Shown here in pieces: positions 1-12,052 of a stretch of DNA of 64,000 bases. Numbering within the stretch: the stretch's first letter is position 1; each line of letters opens with the position of its first letter. Below the pieces are notes generated by a model. That model worked only from the letters and a program-made list of their open reading frames with translations. It was not told the DNA's origin and did not search any database. The position numbers and the translations under genes are program-made. The stretch spans positions 620,134-684,133 of the forward strand of contig NW_019091402.1 of assembly GCF_001949145.1 (NCBI RefSeq), read 5' to 3'. The stretch is from Acanthaster planci (lineage: Eukaryota > Echinodermata > Asteroidea > Valvatida > Acanthasteridae).

Positions 1-52
1 TTTCGATAGAAGTCTTTCTGGTAATAGAAACGTTTATCATTGCCTGATCTAG

Positions 53-276
53 GTGTGTCTACGGCTTTGGTCTGGGATCCCGTCAGATGAAACAAGCCAC
101 AAGCCCACTAACAACAACCCCAGCTGGAACGGGAAGGGCAAGCGAGCCCCCCGCAGCATGAACAAGAGCACGGAAGCGCAACTCGAGTCCCGCCGCAAGG
201 TGGCGCGCATGCTGATCGTGGTGGTGGTTCTCTTTGCCGTCTGTTACCTTCCCGTACGCGTTATAAACGTCTTGGA
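53..276 (+). CDS. Orexin-type receptor exon: ICL3 and TM6
   Basis: The acceptor is the AG at 51-52 (gatctag) and the donor is GTAAGG at 277. The exon adds 74 codons plus two bases and includes the long basic third intracellular loop and TM6. Reading on past the donor gives an immediate TAA, which supports the splice. Confidence 0.78.
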
Positions 277-2815
277 GTAAGGGACGAACTTTAAATCTAT
301 TTGCCTTTGTATTCCCATTATCTAAATGTTATCAAATGAGTCTTGAGGATGATTATCATTTTTTGAAATTCTGTGTTAGTTTTCATTGTTTCGCGCAAAC
401 TTGTGTGTTTTTCTGTGTGTAATAGGCTCTTGATGAAAAGTGGATATTAACTGGGAAAAAACGTTTAACAGAATTCCAACCTAGGTTAGGTTAGGTTAGG
501 TCAGTTAGAAATAATTCAACAAATGACATAAAGAGCACAGAAAAGAAAAGAAGAACATCGCAAACATATTATTTTCACATCCATAAGTCTGATTTATTTC
601 TTTTTACCGTGGCTTTCTCTCCCCTTAACTCCTTTTAGAGTTTTCGGACTGTTAAGTAGTAACAACATTGACATGCTTCTTCACGGAGAGAAGGTCACAT
701 CGGCTTACCTCATAGCGCACATTATGGCATTTTTCAACAGCTCCATCAACCCTATTATATACAACTTCATGAGTGGTAAGTTAAGAGTATATCTGGAACA
801 GGATCATCTGATTAAAAGTGGGTTTGGTATGGAGACCATGTAATCGTGATAACTCTCAAGAAACGTACATTATCCTGCATTCACTTATTTCATTAGTGTG
901 CTGTTGCGTTTTTCTATGGATTTTGTTACAGTTGTATTGTTTCTTTTGTAAGACTATCTGGTCTATGGTATGTGGTACGACAAGAACCTCTATTGCATCA
1001 CTTTTTAATTTTATCAGCTGATTTTATATTCCTTACATTGTTTTTGTATTGATAAGAATTTTCATGCCTGTTCGTGCACTCTTTGAGGTGAAGCAGCTTT
1101 GAGTTTGTTTCCAATTTTATGGTAACGTTATGGAACTTGTAGATGGTGTAATGTCCTTTCCACGTACACAAAATGCATGTTGAGTCCAGTGTTGACCAAG
1201 GCATGGTGTGTGTTTTTCCCTTTCTCATAATACAAATCCTCTTCGCGATTTCCAAGTATCTTGAATTCATCCACTCCTAGAAAAATTCCGGAGACAATTT
1301 CGAAGTCTTTTGTGTTGTCATGGAGAGACTCTACGTCGGCATTACATCACAGAATACAAAAGACGGACTGCTACAAAGTACTTGCGTTGCAGGGTGGTAT
1401 AGGGTAGGCCATGTCGTTTCCTTACACAGTAAGTCTGAATTCATGGGATGTAATCATTTTGACGAGTTGGTTACTTTTCAAAACGTAAACATCATGGGCA
1501 CAACATTCCTTCAAGAGGGTATGTTGCATTTGATTGGATAGATCAGACGATAGGACTAAGAACATTATTTCCAAAATTCTCGTCACCAATGGAAAGGCCT
1601 ATATCCCTCAAAAATTTGCCCAACCAAAAAAATTTTAACTTTATTGGGCACGCCGGCATTGCATATCTTGCGCATAAGCTACGTGCCCATGAGCATTCTG
1701 TGGAGTTCAAGGGCATATTTATCAGCCTGTGAATATTTTTGTCGCGTGTTTACTGACGTGCAGGGCAGATTCACACAAAAACAGAAATGGTCCCGGTGTT
1801 ACCGACCTCGTACATTCGTATGGTAATTCACAGACAAAAATACGTTTTTCAAAACTGAAAGTGGAAATAATAAGGAAGTTCTATTACCTTTTACCCCCCA
1901 TATTGTTGTAATCTTTTGGTTTTACTCAAAACATGGGCGTCTCAAGTTCCTGATGTACTCACCCAGCCTGAAATACACTTTTTGGATTATTTAGATGTAG
2001 TAAGAACCGTCTCTCCTCCCTTCGTGTTTCCATTATATATGCTTTGTTGGATTGGTGCATGCTTGTGAAATTCTGAACACAAAATCAAATCACCAAAACT
2101 ATACAATGTTTGCATCATAAATAGTACACGCACCTCAGTAGTTAGAACGTAGAATCGCAGCATAGTTCTGTCAGATCACCTTCGTATACATGTACTTGGC
2201 TGTAGTACAAGTTAATAGTTTAGTAATGTCCTGGATGAACATCAAGACTGCGTTGACCACATTCGCATTGTATTGACTCCATCTGTGCACACAATTAAAC
2301 TTTCCTGCCTTTTTTATTTTTCTGTAAGGCAGCAAAGTAATCGGCTTGTCATCAAAATTAATATTTTCAAAACCCAACATTGAAGGTTCTGATACTCCAG
2401 GCCAAACGAGTTTGGAGATGTTCCGAAACCAAAGCTGCATCCCAATCTTTGGTCTGAAGCTATGGCTAGGTCTTCTAGCTTTCAAATACGTGGGCGTATG
2501 CCGACATAGATGTAGCCGCTTTTGGCTATTGTGTTATATCACCCGGATAAAATAGTTCAGAACATTATGATAACGGTTACGTCTTACCTCTGATTTTTGT
2601 CCTCTGCAGCTAAGTTCCGCCAGGCTTTCAAGACGGCGTTCAGCTGCTGTCTGCCCGGTTCCCAGCGCCAATCTCGCTACGCAGGACGCTACGGGTACAA
2701 GTGCCAGTCTTTTATGAACAGCACGGCGGTCTCAGATACGCGCATGTCTAACACCAACACCGAGTGCATCTCAATGACAAACAGACCCAACTCTGTGCAC
2801 ATACCAGATGCTTAA
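53..2815 (+). CDS. Orexin/hypocretin-type neuropeptide GPCR, 3' part (three last coding exons)
   Basis: This is a partial class A (rhodopsin-like) plasma-membrane receptor; exons encoding TM1-TM5 lie left of the window. Exons 53-276, 639-775 and 2610-2815 join in frame to 188 residues plus a TAA stop. Visible in order: the end of TM5/start of ICL3 (LRLWSGIP), a basic ICL3 ending ESRRKVARM, TM6 with the FAVCYLP motif, VINVLEVFGLL, then TM7 with NPIIYNFM and an intracellular tail beginning KFRQAFKTAFSCCLPGS, whose cysteine pair is a likely palmitoylation site. Vertebrate orexin receptors share the LW-IP, RRKTARML, NVLKRVFG, NPIIYNF and KFREQFKAAFSCCLPG segments at the same places, which is the basis for the family call. 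Allatotropin receptors are the closest alternative. The known family role is peptide-activated G-protein signalling in neurons or neuroendocrine cells. The ligand of this receptor is not visible here. Confidence 0.82.
481..500 (+). repeat. Short interstitial TTAGG run
   Basis: About four TTAGG units lie in the receptor intron. TTAGG is the arthropod-type telomere unit, but four units in an intron are best read as a simple repeat. Confidence 0.6.
639..775 (+). CDS. Orexin-type receptor exon: ECL3 and TM7
   Basis: A pyrimidine-rich acceptor (ccttttag, AG at 637-638) and a GTAAG donor at 776 bound a 137-nt exon. It encodes VFGLLSSNNIDM, then TM7 with the NPIIY motif (NPxxY class), ending in MSG/A split by the next intron. 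Confidence 0.8.
776..2609 (+). other. Receptor intron without further exons
   Basis: This 1.8-kb AT-rich stretch lies between two well-supported receptor exons. The short open frames in it show no family motif, signal peptide or splice-bounded conservation, so I see only intron here. Confidence 0.6.
2610..2815 (+). CDS. Orexin-type receptor last exon: cytoplasmic tail
   Basis: The acceptor is cctctgcag (AG at 2608-2609). The exon encodes helix 8 (AKFRQAFKTAFSCC), then a tail rich in Ser, Thr, Asn and Arg suited to kinase and arrestin regulation, and ends in TAA at 2813-2815. The intron before it is 1.83 kb. Confidence 0.8.
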
Positions 2816-5800
2816 TGGCAACAAAGCTAGGAGTATCGATCTAATCTGCGCGACTCGAGCCAATCACGAATATTCTCTAGCTCCAGGTGATGTTTGGATC
2901 GAGCTGGTTTAATGAGCGTGACACACGCGATCCTCGTCCATTGTTTACTCCCTATTACTGGAAATGGCGGTTACTTCCATTCGTCACCTGTGCTCAGGAT
3001 TGTAGTTTAAATATCATTGACAGCATTACTGAAACAGCGGTTGTTCCGAGTGTTTCATAAACAGTCATGCCATAGGGACTGTGCGTGGCAGTCATTTTCC
3101 GGTAAGAGGTTTGTTCCACAGGCATACACTTTAAGTAGACCTTTTGTGCAATCCCTGTGTATTAACAAAACAGTTTCATGTAAACCGGAAAGCTTGTGCC
3201 ATGCACAATCTCTACGGGATTGTCTTTATCTCTTGTATGCATCGTTGAATGTAGTACCATAAAAACTGGTTCTAACGTGACGTCTTGTAAAAATATAAGA
3301 TTTGGGGCTAATTAAGTAATCATGTTCAATGATAATCATCTGTTTGCCCCCGTGCATTTCATTCCAAGGCATCGTTTCGTTTCCGGTCAAAGATTTTGGA
3401 ATGAAAAATTGCCCTCTGACTGGCTGATTTTTCAGGGGCAAAAATACCATTATTTGTTTGTCATTTATAGATAAATTCTGAAGCGACGGCAACGAGGAAA
3501 CGCACATGATATTTGGTAAATATAAATTAGCAAGAGATTACTCCAAAAAATTCAAGAGATAAATGCAAGTTCCAAGCTTTCATGTTCTCAACAAAATGAA
3601 ACGTGTTTTAATACAGTCTTAAATGATGTTGGAGAACTATATTAGTTTTATTAAAACCAAACAGATAATACTCGGCGTTGTGAGGTTTGTTTAGGCAAAT
3701 TACTGAGTGGCATGATGTATCTTTAAAATAGAATGAGCACATTCTGACTTTTGTCAATCGACAGTATTGATGAAAGTTACCTAAATGTTTCATTAGTCTC
3801 CCGAGTAGTCGTCGTTAATTCTGACTTCCCCGTATTTGTAGATTCTTGTGGATGACGTAGACTGCAAGAAGAATTTGAAAACACTCACCTTGCTCTCAGT
3901 TTCAAATAAAGTGAAATGCATAGCCGCATCCATATTTAAAAATAACGAAATGGGCTCTTTGTATGAGAAAATAAAAGTAGAACTAAAGCTGAGAATGAGC
4001 TTATTGGCGTCAGGTTTCTGAAAGATGCAAAAAAACAGGTGCTGGTTCAATCGCTGACGAAGTTATGGTAAACAAAAACTACTCTTATAGAACGAATTTG
4101 GTGTCTCATGCATGCATCTGTGTGCGAAACGTTCCATAGTATAAAGGACTGCAGAGCAGCATGAGTGATAGCACCTTGCTTGGTCACCTTTTCCATTCCT
4201 GAAGGCTGAATTAACTCTCAAACAATTTTTTATATATAATATTATATTTCCTTACTTACCGTCCCTTTATGAAAACCTTGTAAAAAATCCTTGTAAAAAT
4301 GCTTCAGATAACTTTGCACGTGTGAATGTAATCGATGTTTTATCACAAATCACTGTACATATTTCGGCACGAGTTATATTTATCTTTAATAATAATGAGA
4401 TGATGGTGATAGGAAATAGCGAAGAGTAACTATTTATTTGAACAAAACTGCAATGCCGTCTTAAGTGACCTCTCTGAAAACTGTCAATTAAGAGAGTGGA
4501 TGTAATACCTGTATAGTTAAACATACAATGCACTGGTAGACTCTTGCATTTCAAGCTACGTGTGGTGTTAACTCAAATTCGGACACAATGTGGAAGGCCT
4601 TGTACACAAGATTGTCATTTGAAATTATGCTCCCCATAGTCATTATTTACTGCACATCACATTGATTGGAAGATGCCAGACTGTTCCGCAATTGAATATG
4701 ACTCATACTGCTTTCCCATTTTTTTTATTTGGCAGGGCTAATACGTGATAGGAATTTTATATAATAATTTAGATTTTTTGACTGAACTGTTTACGTTGTA
4801 TCGTCTTCCTCCAGTTTATTTTGAATCTCCAAATGTATTTGGGGGCTTGGCATCGCTTTCGATCCAAGATGGCCAACTCGTGAAGAAGGAAAATAATATG
4901 GAGGTTTTAAAGTTGATGCCCTCTCATCTTCTCATTGTGTGGATATTGAGACCTGTATAGGGTTTGTTTTAATGGTGGACAAATTTAACAAGGTTTACAT
5001 TACTGTGAAGTCATATTTCTGGAAAACTATTCCAACTTCTTGAAGCAAAATATTAAAATTTCGAACAGTTCGGTACTTACGTTATTCACAATGTTTAGAG
5101 GTTTTCACACTTGTGACTCAATTACAATGCAGTTCATTAAGTTGAAGTATGGACTACGGTTTTTAACTATTATTTTTTTATTCCTCGGGAATTCTGGGTT
5201 TTACTGTTACTTTTGTTATGAAAGTTCTTTTACAAAAGTGAAACTACATTTTTTTGAGATAACTGCATGTTTTTAATCAATACTGTGTCATAATAAACAC
5301 TATCTCAAAGATTTTACTTTATTTAATTAAAATGGCGGTTACCGGTGATGAATTTTAGAATACAAATACTTGAAGCTTAGTTTTTCTAGTTTTTCTAAAT
5401 GAAACATCTTAGATACGTTTTGACAAATTTTGGTTGACAGGATATAAGCACATAATGGATTGGTTTATCTTTGTGATTATGAGAGAACGAACGTTCTGTA
5501 AATGGTTCTTAATGGTATGGTTGTAAACAAATAATGAATGTTTGTGCTGCGGTGGTAAGAATAATTTCATGAGGTGAGAGGGGAGATTTTTCATTCCACG
5601 AGGAGAAACCGAGTGAATGAAACTATTGTTTCATACAATATCTGCATAAATCCTCTTTTGTTAGAACAAACAGTCATCGTGTATTTACGTCTGCCACTTC
5701 GCGAAACAGTTTCGTGGGCGAAGCGTCACCCACTGGTGCCGTAGGACCGTGTAGTGTTAGACTGGTTCCCGTCCCTACATTATTTCCCTCTTTCTTTATA
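2816..5800. other. Receptor 3' flank, no gene recognised
   Basis: AT-rich DNA probably containing the receptor 3' UTR. Only short open frames without recognisable domains occur on either strand. Confidence 0.5.
3905..3910 (+). promoter_or_regulatory. Candidate polyadenylation signal AATAAA
   Basis: This AATAAA lies about 1.1 kb past the receptor stop. A second AATAAA is at 5292-5297. Either could end the receptor 3' UTR; the sequence alone does not choose. Confidence 0.25.
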
Positions 5801-5801
5801 C

Positions 5802-5985
5802 CCAGCAAGAAATGAGACCGAGGGGCACCCCACCAACATGTCCAATCCCTATACACATTCCAGACTATTGTTACTTAACACATCCCCCAAGATGTCTGAA
5901 AGGAATTCCCCAGATTCCTGCGAGACAATAACCAACACAAAGCAAGGGGGGTTCTCTCCGTCTCATACCTTGCTGCATATGTTTG
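5802..5985 (-). repeat. Inverted repeat family A, copy 1
   Basis: This ~180-bp stretch is the near-exact reverse complement of 6403-6586. Shared landmarks include CCCAGCAAGAAATGAGACCG, the AATTCCCCAGATTCCTG block and a CATATGCAGCAAGG-type end. It encodes nothing recognisable. The two arms are about 420 bp apart, so they could be the arms of one foldback element or two independent insertions. Confidence 0.85.
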
Positions 5986-6402
5986 TCTTAGGCCAAAACT
6001 CCAGTCTCCAGTTTCTGATCAGCGTGTCGCCGTAGACTTGCGCGTCAGCAAAAAAAACCCGAAGTTTTTTATTTAGTATAATACGATGTCCAAAAGCTGC
6101 CAAACTTGCTTGATCGACTGAAATCCTGGTACTGCGTAATTTTAACGTGTTGAGATGAGAGTACGGTTGAGTAATATGTAGAGTAAAGGAGTCCCTCTAG
6201 GCTCCCATACATTTAGTCGGGCACTCTTTTCAGATAACGTAATTCTGTATTATACATTTACATCTTTGAACCAGACCAACGAGACGGTATTGTGTCCTAA
6301 ACATCTACAGGCTTTTAAACGCTTTTAAACAGTAAATAGTGAGGGGACAGTCTATTTCAGTGTTGGTAGCGGCTGTACTTATGTACAAATACGTTTGCGT
6401 AC

Positions 6403-6586
6403 ATATGCAGCAAGGTATGAGACGGAGAGAACCCCCCTGCTTTGTGTTGGTCATTGTCTCGCAGGAATCTGGGGAATTCCTTTCAGACATCTTGAGGGGA
6501 TGTGTTAAGTAACAATAGTCTGGAATGTGTATAGGGATTGGACATGTTGGGGGGTACCCCTCGGTCTCATTTCTTGCTGGGTATAT
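6403..6586 (+). repeat. Inverted repeat family A, copy 2
   Basis: Reverse-complement partner of 5802-5985, with only a few substitutions and small indels over about 180 bp. That implies a recent common source or gene conversion between the arms. Confidence 0.85.
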
Positions 6587-7004
6587 TTGTGTGTATCATT
6601 TCTGGGGGAAAAAGTGAGGGCAAAAAAACCCTCGTCGCCGCACCACTTTTGGATCCAATCCCTGACAAGAAACCGTAGACTTTTTTGGCCTTACTGAGAA
6701 TATGAAACGCAGGTCGAAACCAGTCAAGAGAGGTTCTATTCCACGGGTACAATTCAGTGGCACGTGATCAACGATCCACCAATCGGATGATGGGATTTGT
6801 TGTCCAAGTATTGTACGCTAAACAATATTGTATGGATTTTTTTCTTAATTATATGCTATCAATAAATGGAAGCACTATACTTTAGAGCCAAGTTCCTGAT
6901 CCGTCTTTTTTTTAGTTGCTGTTGGTTAAACAACGTCTGATCCTTTGAAATACTTTATAATAATAATACTTAAAAGAGAATGTGAGGCATTCAACCTGTA
7001 ACAG

Positions 7005-8335
7005 AACTGACAACACAGCCAAACATCTTGCCATGATACTGCACCCCCTGGTTGGCAACACTGAACACCACATCAAGAATTAAGACCAGTTCGCCAGCTT
7101 CATTCAAGGCCTCACGGCCGACCAGATGACATCATGGTCATTTTCGGCGTCTCCCTCTTCACGAATGCCCCCTCCTCCGAGGCCACCACCATTACCAAGG
7201 ACAGACTTCACGCAGACCCCACCCCAAAGAGCAGACCGATCTTACGCCAGAGCAACATCAAGACCTGCTGCTCACTTGCGTCAACTCTTCTAGCTTCCGA
7301 TGGAGAGAAAGATTCTATGAACAAACAGGCGGAAGCTGTATGGGATCCCCTATTCCCCGGTTGTGGCTGGCATATTCATGGAAGAATTTGAGCAGCTTTC
7401 AACACTGCAGATCACAGACCTAAGATATGGCTCGGGTACGTAGACGGCACCTTCGTCATCTGGCACCATGGGCAAGATTGCCTCTAGCTCTTCCTAGAAC
7501 ACCTCAACGGGCTTCACAGCAACATATAGTTCACAATGGAACAAAAAAAGATGGCAACATCTCATTTGTTGATATTGGGGTATCCAGAACGCATCACGGC
7601 AGTCTCACCCGCCGAGTATACCGGAAACCTACCCACACAGACCTCCACGGTGCGTCCTTCCATCATCCCAAGATCAAGTCTCCATTTAACCAGGCCCTTG
7701 TACGTAGGGCATACAACGTCTGCGACAAGGAACACCTCGCCCAAGAACTCCATCACATTTCCGCGGCACAACAGCGGAATGGATACAAGCCCAGCCAAGA
7801 CTCAAGGCCCAAGATCTAACCCCGGCCGAAGGGTTTCCTATACCCAAAGCCAAATGGTTAAAGCCCCAAGTTCCATTACCCTCCCCAACCTAGGCAGTAC
7901 TCCCCATCACATCAAGCGCATCCTTCACAAGCTTGGCATTCAAGTGTTTCACAACCTCCCTGAAAATGCAGAACCTGCTGACCTCCCACAAGGACCGTCA
8001 CAACCCACTGCACAAGCCTGGAGTGTACAAGATCCCCTGCCAATGTGGCAAAGTGTACATTGGTAAGACCGACAGGGACCTTCCTACCTGACTCAACGAA
8101 CACAAAGCCCATGGCAGGAAAGGGGAATACAAGACGCCTGCCACGATCAAGCACTCCCACACCGAAGACCACAAGATCGACTAGAGCAAAGCCGAACTCT
8201 TCACCAGCATCAAACACTGGCACCCGCGCCGCATCAAAAGCCATCGACATCATCAAGAATAACACAATACCACAAGACATCGGTTTACACATCAACGACA
8301 TCTGGCGTCCCATCCTAACATCACAGTCCAATGGG
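7005..8335 (+). pseudogene. Penelope-like retroelement remnant (RT plus GIY-YIG endonuclease), 5' truncated and frameshifted
   Basis: Reading across three frames gives a recognisable Penelope-like element ORF. It begins mid reverse transcriptase (NTAKHLAMILHPLVGNTEHH near 7009) and continues through a TIxKDRLxADP segment. At 7437-7448 the polymerase box reads YVDG instead of YVDD. GSLTRRVYRKPTHTDL follows at about 7600, then the linker, then GVYKIPCQCGKVYIGKTDR at about 8020, which is the GIY-YIG nuclease core, and finally KAIDIIKNN. At least two in-frame stops and several frameshifts break it. Such elements are commonly 5' truncated on insertion. It cannot encode an active enzyme. Confidence 0.85.
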
Positions 8336-11034
8336 TCCCCTATACCCTAGATATATCCAGCCTATTGGTCCCCTTGGCTACCTTCCACCACACTCCCCTC
8401 CATTAGACTGACACGCCTCTTTGGTTTGCCAGCACAGACCACAGTTGGTTCTAGAGTTAGAATCCTCTCTACACCTCACTGCCCTCTACACACCATATAA
8501 GCTGCCTCATCCTGACGACGGACAAAGCATACTATATAAATCTTTTCATAACCCCACAAACTCAAAAAGAGATACATCCATGATGCTACCGCAAACCTAT
8601 CTCCTACTTGCTACCTCTACCATGAAAAACTTCAAATCTAATCAAACCAGTGCGAGTTTGGCACCGTTTGTAGGCGACTGAAGGCTGATGTAACTTGGTT
8701 CTTACAGAGAAAAAGAATTTCAGACGGTCCGTGAATGATCAAAAGGTAATATCTACATATACAACAGCAGCACATTGGCCTATGAATAACACGGTTATGT
8801 TGTGGAACCCTCAAAATAATTACACAGAAGATATTCAGAATTTGAAAATTCCAACCTGTTCTATCAAAGAGGTGCTTTGGACCGCAAACAATGTTCAATA
8901 TAGTATGGTGGTGACCTGGACAAGTGGTATCCCACAACGTAAGCATGAAGCAAAGAAGAATATAAGGCACGGCATTGGGAATAAAGACAACTGCCATCGC
9001 CGGAATGAAGAAAGTTGCTCGAGACGGAAAGACCATCATCCGAAATGGTGTGCATAGATTCTCAAGTCGGGATGTCCGATGTTCAGAGTTGATCGTTAAG
9101 TTGAGTCCTGCATCCTGGACTACGCCGGATCAGGAGACGAAGTGCCGTGTGTAAAATGAGTCCTGAGTTAGTCGCTGCTACGCTCAATGGATATTCCAAC
9201 ACATCTTCTAAGGTGTCCTGGTCGGTGGTCAACCTTTCTGTGGGTGAAACAAGGCTGTCTAACTCCAAAGTTTTAGTCTGACCTACCAAGCGATCAGAGA
9301 ACGAGTGAACTCATGTGGACGACCGGTTCATAGCACACAGATCACTTTGAATCAAAGAAGCCGGTTTGTCTTGAATTAAATGTACTAGGTAAGACTTTGC
9401 GAGTAGGATGTAAGCAGAAGTGCAGACAGCCATTGATACATGGTTTTCCGATAGTGTTCTGGACGGCAAAAGTTTCTTCGAAAAAGTTCCCTCCCTTCAC
9501 ATTCTTGTCGAAGTATTCGGGTTTAAAGCTGAAATATTCAACACTGCCTGAGGTCGATGCAATAGTAAAAAGCTGAAATTCAGCAAGTGTTGATGCCCGT
9601 GGAACATAATTGTATCTAGCAAAAAAGGCTGATGTCGGTTTTAGAGACTTGACGATCGGCATTTCCTCTGAAATGTTTGTTGCAGGTTTGGGAGAAAAGT
9701 GGGCAGCACTGTGGCTATTAAGGCGGGAGAAGCCTGGCTTACGGTCTGGTTACCAACCGTGACGATCCCATTCTCTGGAGTTTAGCAACTCTTCCTTTTC
9801 CAGCTGGTCGTTCAAGTCCCAAAACCTGCGACGACCGGATGCAGCTGCCACTATAAAGCCAACTCTCTTTCAACATTTTGATGATGAAACAGATCACTAG
9901 AGTAACTGATATCTCATCGAAGGCGAAGGTGGTGAGGAAGGTGTTGAAGACGGGTTGTGATGGTGTGGTGCTCCGTTGAGGGGCGCGCGGTCGCCAAAGT
10001 CAACGGTGGACGCGACTCAGGTGAGTAAACTTGGTGTAGTAGGCTGGAAACGATCAATGTTGGTGTTGAGTAACCCAGTCACCAAGCAAGTGAGCAGAAT
10101 AAATCTTTCCTCCTGACAAACTACTTATAAAAATACCAATAATAGGCGCTATTTTGCACGAAATGCTCGCGCGAGCGAACTTAGCTCAAATAGACCAAAA
10201 TTGTTCTGAAGACTGTTGCTTTGCTGTTTTGTACACACAACGCGAGCGTTTCTCCCTAGGCGCGTTAGGTATTGTGGCGTCTTGCACACAAAATAATTAG
10301 ACAAGTCCGAGGAGACACCATTCCGAGGGGGTATTTACTCGCTTGCAGCTTTCTCAAGCCAACCTTGACTCCATGGGCTGCGCATTGCTTCAGGGTGCAT
10401 TCCAGCAAAGTGTTGGATTTCTGCGCGCGAGCATATTAATATTTTGTTATCCCACGGCGGATTTTAAAATAAGACATGCCAGAATCAGGAGGGATAATAC
10501 AAATATTTCTATAAATCCCGAATTTTGCCTTGTTGGTACCCAGTTCGGGGTATTTCTTTTACAAAAAGCTCCAAATAGCGGGCCTATTTTGGATATAACC
10601 CCAAAAAATTGAAACAAAAAGTAATCTTCCGGACATAATCTTGAATTTCCAGCGACAAAACGGAGGCCAACCTTTTCGCGAGAGTCAACAGGCGGCGCTA
10701 TTTCGGTCAGATTTTGCACTGTTTTCTATGGGCCCGTATTTGGTGTGCAACCTGTGAAAGCAAGATGGCGGCGCCCATGGAAACAGACCAAAGGGGGGCG
10801 CACTGTCCTTTTTTGGTGCCTGTCTTTCTCGGTTTGTCGCATTTACTAAAGAGCTCAAACACGGTGTCGAATCAAATTTAAATGCAGTATCTACCGACTG
10901 CAAGATCTGTCACGTGCTGAAAGCACCACCAAGCGAACTGAGCGCTATGACGTACAACTTCAAGCAAGGTAGGTGGTCCGTCCCGCGACGGCGAAGACGA
11001 TTTTACAGATCTTTTCAGACATTACGGGGTGTGA
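8336..11034. other. Repeat-rich intergenic DNA, no gene recognised
   Basis: The first ~300 bases read as the 3' tail of the Penelope-like remnant, with a TATA-like AAGCATACTATATAAATC run. The remainder has short open frames on both strands without known motifs or credible splice sites. Confidence 0.4.
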
Positions 11035-11140
11035 GGTGACAACAGTCAAGAGTGTGTATAAATAATAGTCTAGAGTGTGTGTAGGGACTGAATTGGTGTG
11101 TGTGTGCATGGGGCTTCCTCTGTCTCATTTCTTGCTGGAA
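11035..11140 (+). repeat. Inverted repeat family A, diverged partial copy 3
   Basis: It shares AATAGTCTaGAgTGTGT and the terminal TCTCATTTCTTGCTGG with the copy at 6403-6586, in the same orientation. It is older and carries TG-rich expansions. Its presence shows that the pair at 5.8/6.4 kb belongs to a dispersed family. Confidence 0.65.
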
Positions 11141-12052
11141 AACAATGGACACGACTGACGACTAGACACACAAAAGGCTAGAGCCAAAGCTTAATATTTC
11201 TACAGGATGTCCAAGATTCTGTTTTATAGACCTTTTTCACCCACGTGACTAAATGTAAACAATAACTTTGTGGACCGCCTTGGCCACGGTGATCGTATAT
11301 ATTCCTACGGGCAGCTTCAACCACGTGTAATCGCATCTGCGAACGCTGCATGCTTGACTAGTTTATCTTGAATAAGAAGATTACCATCACAACACTGTGC
11401 AGTCATTACAATCACAACACATCAGAGGTCAAGCACGATCGTGATATCATAGGAAAAAAAGTCTACAAAACTGTCTCCCTCCTCTAACTCAACTCCAAGA
11501 AGCCCACCTGCTGTTTAAATAAAAGGAAATGGCTCAGGATTTGTAGTCGAACTACTTTTAAGTGGCCTAGCCTTAAATCACAATGTATGTATCCCCTGAG
11601 GGCTGCTTTTCCCAGAATAGGGAAGGTTAAATTTTGGTTAAATAATGCTGAAGGCAATATGAAAATAAAAAAAAAAGCAGATCCACCTGGGATTCTATGC
11701 TGTTCAGCGCGCTTTGTTTATCAAATCAATTGCAACAAATAATTATTATCAAGAGGATTCAAGTCACTGCACTGATGGGCCACGTCTCCGTGGCTTACCC
11801 TCAGCTGTGTACTACTGCCAAATGGACCACCACGGCGACGTGACAATATCAGCACACTGTAGATACTCGAAGGAGCTTAAAACAACCGACAACCACCACG
11901 TCAGATGTCAGTGCGGACAACAAGAATGTGTGTGTGAGTGACGCAGGCTGTGCTGCATTTATTTGCCACTGCATCTGGAAAGAATTCTTATGCAAATGAC
12001 TGCGGCTTGGTGGAGTCGCTCCATCAATGGGGTCTCTACCGATTTATGTTAC

